Assembly (NCBI GenBank): GCA_015852425.1
Contig: JAAAIG010001114.1
Coordinates: forward strand, 1-10,621
Origin: Gryganskiella cystojenkinii
Lineage: Eukaryota; Mortierellomycota; Mortierellomycetes; Mortierellales; Mortierellaceae
DNA length: 10,621 bases
Direction: 5' to 3'
In this document: positions 8,452-10,621 of the stretch, piece after piece
Layout of the letters: each line of letters begins with the position of its first letter
Position numbering within the stretch: the first letter of the stretch is position 1
The notes under the pieces: generated by a model
What the model saw: the letters and a program-made list of their open reading frames with translations, nothing else
Told to the model about the DNA's origin: nothing
Database searches by the model: none
Translations under genes and position numbers: made by a program

Positions 8452-9111
8452 ATGTTAGTGCCAATCGTTTTCATGCGCCGCCTTGCTTGGAGTTCAGCAA
8501 TTATTTCTGTCATTTGTCTGTGTCTCGATATCAGTCGTTCAATCGGAAACACCGTAATTGCCGATTCTACAGGATTTCGTTCCGCCCTCTTCCTTGGTGA
8601 TGTCTGTGGCCTTCTAATCTACCCTTACTTCGCCCTTACCAGCGCCAACACTAAAAAACCAAAAACTCAATCGCGTGCGACACAGATCCTAGGACGCGTG
8701 CTCTTTGTCGTTGTGACATTGATCGCACCCGCATGGGAATTCCATATCTCGTCCTTAATCCAAAGGCACGATTATCAAAACTCGAACCTCCTTCAGGATG
8801 CAGGTGGCGCCTGTTGGCTGGGTCTCTCCGATTATTCCGCGATCGTCAGCAAGTGCAATGCCATCCGGGCTAGAGCGATCATGATGTTGATTGTGATTCT
8901 CATGGCGCTCATCGAGACTGTCCTTTATGCTCGGTCGAACCTTGGTACTGAGACCTGGGTCCAACAAGATTGCGCAATTGTGCATGCAAGCATTCTCAAA
9001 GAGGAAGCCGATGCCCTCGACATCGAGCTGTCGACTCAATCCACACAGCAGGTGGCGCCACAATTCACACCTCCGCTTTTGCAGCAGTTGAATATGTTCA
9101 ATGAAAGATAG
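8452..9111 (+). CDS. Four-helix membrane protein of unknown function
   Basis: An uninterrupted 219-codon frame. The start has a good context (ACCGCCATG, G at -3) after a pyrimidine-rich leader. Four hydrophobic segments are visible at about residues 11-27, 43-62, 80-97 and 142-160, each fit to cross a membrane. The loop between helices 3 and 4 (about 98-139) carries Cys121 and Cys135, which could face outside. The segment CNAIRARAIMMLI, leading into helix 4, is the part best kept in the downstream paralogue. The C-terminal tail (161-219) is polar, with an acidic ALDIEL patch and a Gln/Pro-rich end. The four-helix layout recalls MARVEL- or tetraspan-type proteins, but I see no diagnostic motif and assign no function. 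An AT-rich 3' region with GATAAAATTAAAAG (about 9173) may serve polyadenylation. No introns are needed. Confidence 0.78.
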   Translation: MLVPIVFMRRLAWSSAIISVICLCLDISRSIGNTVIADSTGFRSALFLGDVCGLLIYPYFALTSANTKKPKTQSRATQILGRVLFVVVTLIAPAWEFHISSLIQRHDYQNSNLLQDAGGACWLGLSDYSAIVSKCNAIRARAIMMLIVILMALIETVLYARSNLGTETWVQQDCAIVHASILKEEADALDIELSTQSTQQVAPQFTPPLLQQLNMFNER

Positions 9112-9889
9112 CGGACGACAAACATTACGACTTACAATACATATACAGCTAGTTGTTCTGCCGTTTTTCTTCGATAAAATTAAAAGATCCGCTTGAGTCC
9201 ACAGGAGACCAACAGCGCTGGGGTCAGGGATGAAAGTCTTATCTACGATGGAAAGATAGGGATGGAGCAATATCAACTTTGACACGGAAAGCGAGATTTG
9301 CGAACCCGTGCATCTTCCATTTTAGTTTTGCCTATTGAATATTGGAAGCAGCTACAAGACCTTATGGTCATGCGGCGAAGCAAAAAAATCAAGGTAAAGA
9401 GGTTGTGGAACAGTGGCGTAATATCGCGTTACGTGAAGTACGCTTGCATTAAACAGAGTTTTGATTGTAAAATGCGATTATGTGGAAAGAAAAACAGAAG
9501 AGGAGGCACATGAGTAAACAGTTCTTGCTCTTTTCCAAAAATCAGAGAATCCAAGTCGAAGAGGGAGCTACTATGGTTAAGGGTTCGTGTCGGAAAAAAT
9601 ATCCAGGAATCCTACTCGAAAGGATGAAAACGCACCTGTCTAATCTTTCGTCCACAGCTCACATCACCCTTTTTCTTTGCTTTCCTGCTGGAAGGTCAGG
9701 CAAAGTCGAAAATGCTTCGTCCAAGGTTTCACAAAAGAATATATCGTAGGGCGAATGGTCGACAAAGTCAAATTTTGGAGTTAGGTGGGAAGTCATACCA
9801 AAGTAACAGGCGCTTTTTATGTTTTTCGTCATCTATCTTTTTGAGCGTCGCAACTGACATCAGCTTTACCTTAACCATAAAATCAAAAT
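9112..9889. other. Spacer between the tandem membrane-protein copies
   Basis: This AT-rich stretch holds the 3' flank of the intact membrane-protein gene and the upstream flank of its decayed copy. Short reading frames on both strands show no repeats, hydrophobic pattern or motif, and I regard them as chance. No RNA gene or mobile-element end was recognised. Confidence 0.5.
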
Positions 9890-10510
9890 CGAGATACCAA
9901 CCAATAGTTCTTTTACACCTTTGTCTGGGTTTCAGGCTTTATATCAGCAATCTGACTCTCTCTCGATGTTGCACGAGTGGTGACCAGTATCACCTCTTCC
10001 ACACTTCGCCGCGCTATTTGTTGCTGACATCTGGGGGCCGATCTTCTGATCTTTTATAACCTAACAGCGATAGAAACCCTGGCTTCAGTTTTGTCGACAC
10101 AAGTCCCAAGACGATTGCTCTTCATAGCTGTCGCACTGAGCGCACCGGCCTGGCAATTCAAGAATTCGTCTACAATCAGACCACGCCCCATTACCAGGAC
10201 ATTTTCAAACAGGACGCAGGTTCGATCTGGTTGGGGTTTCATGGACGCTTATCTCGGACCTGAATTCGCCACACCCATGGACCGGTGCAATACCATTCGA
10301 GCCAGGACCATCATTATGTTGATTGGGTGTCTCTTTACGTTCATCGAGACGATCTATATGTCTCGGTCAATGTCGGGACCGAGTTCTGGACTAAGGAAGA
10401 CGACCTGCCTTGCACTCCGCCATTACCAAGAGGGAGAAGAGAAACTCGATATCGAGATGAACGCTCAACTAGAGCCAGTAACATATGGCGAAGTTAATGG
10501 CTACAGCTAA
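9890..10510 (+). pseudogene. Decayed tandem paralogue of the four-helix membrane protein
   Basis: Piecewise translation aligns colinearly with the intact protein at 8452-9111. PIVLLHLCLG matches PIVFMRRLAW; SAI-stop-LSLDVARV matches SVICLCLDISRS; ALFVADIWG matches ALFLGDVCG; RRLLFIAVALSAPAW matches GRVLFVVVTLIAPAW; CNTIRARTIIMLI matches CNAIRARAIMMLI; FIETIYMSRS matches LIETVLYARS; LDIEM matches LDIEL. The main frame is broken by TGA at 9953-9955 and TGA at 10025-10027. The best match leaves that frame and returns to it around 10009-10035, 10162-10240 and 10370-10410. No ATG matching the intact start is seen near 9890. The frame closes at TAA 10508-10510. A gene caller may report only the 3' open part from about 10091. 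Cys121 of the intact copy is missing here (SIWLGF), while the Cys before IRAR is kept. Confidence 0.72.
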
Positions 10511-10604
10511 GTCCGCTGATTTATATAATAATCCTTAAGGTTGCAAGTCAACTTTTGCTTCAACGTTGAATGTTGCAAGAAAAACAAAAAATATTCCGGT
10601 CCTC

Positions 10605-10621
10605 TTTTTTTTTTTTTTTTT
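10605..10621. repeat. Run of 17 T at the window end
   Basis: Bases 10605-10621 are all T and reach the right edge. This may be a contig end caused by a homopolymer, or the poly(A) tail of a minus-strand retroelement lying beyond the window. Nothing in 10511-10604 decides between them. That stretch is AT-rich and holds a direct repeat GTTGCAAG (10540-10547, 10572-10579). Confidence 0.9.

Noticed and set aside
8755..9285. 176-codon minus-strand frame
   Set aside because: Antisense to the intact membrane-protein gene, which has good hydrophobic pattern, start context and a paralogue.
9712..10059. 115-codon plus-strand frame as a separate gene
   Set aside because: Only PIVLLHLCLG near 9900 is meaningful, and it belongs to the decayed membrane-protein copy; the rest is out of frame with it.

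Overview
This window looks like nuclear DNA of a filamentous fungus, most likely of the Mortierella group (Mortierellaceae). The reasons are short introns with canonical GT..AG ends and CTAAC-type branch points, pyrimidine-rich leaders, an NLR-like gene (helical N-terminus, NACHT, pentapeptide repeats, WD40 repeats) and an F-box/leucine-rich-repeat gene of the style expanded in those fungi. The lineage call rests on recognising protein style, not on a search.

Bases 1-4402 (minus strand) hold one large NLR-like gene whose 3' end runs off the left edge. Three exons can be assembled: 4402-4086, 3982-2673 and 2551 to the edge. The reading frame carries two in-frame stops, TAG at 1208-1206 and TGA at 917-915. 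After each stop the same frame continues with recognisable family sequence. As it stands the gene would make about 990 residues ending just after the NACHT/winged-helix part, and would lose the pentapeptide and WD40 tail. Candidate promoter elements lie at 4713-4719 and 4918-4967, with a possible leader intron at 4423-4483.

Bases 4403-5619 are leader, promoter and AT-rich spacer. Bases 5620-7664 (minus) hold an F-box/LRR gene broken by one in-frame TGA and four apparent single-base frame slips, each at an A or T run. Bases 7665-8451 are a divergent intergenic region. An intact 219-residue four-helix membrane protein of unknown function follows at 8452-9111 (plus). A decayed tandem paralogue of it lies at about 9890-10510. 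The window ends in a run of 17 T.

The genes do not form an operon or an obvious pathway. The common theme is accessory, rapidly evolving gene families (NLR, F-box/LRR, duplicated membrane protein) in which two of the three loci are clearly broken and the third has a broken duplicate. I found no RNA gene, CRISPR array, transposase or integrase.
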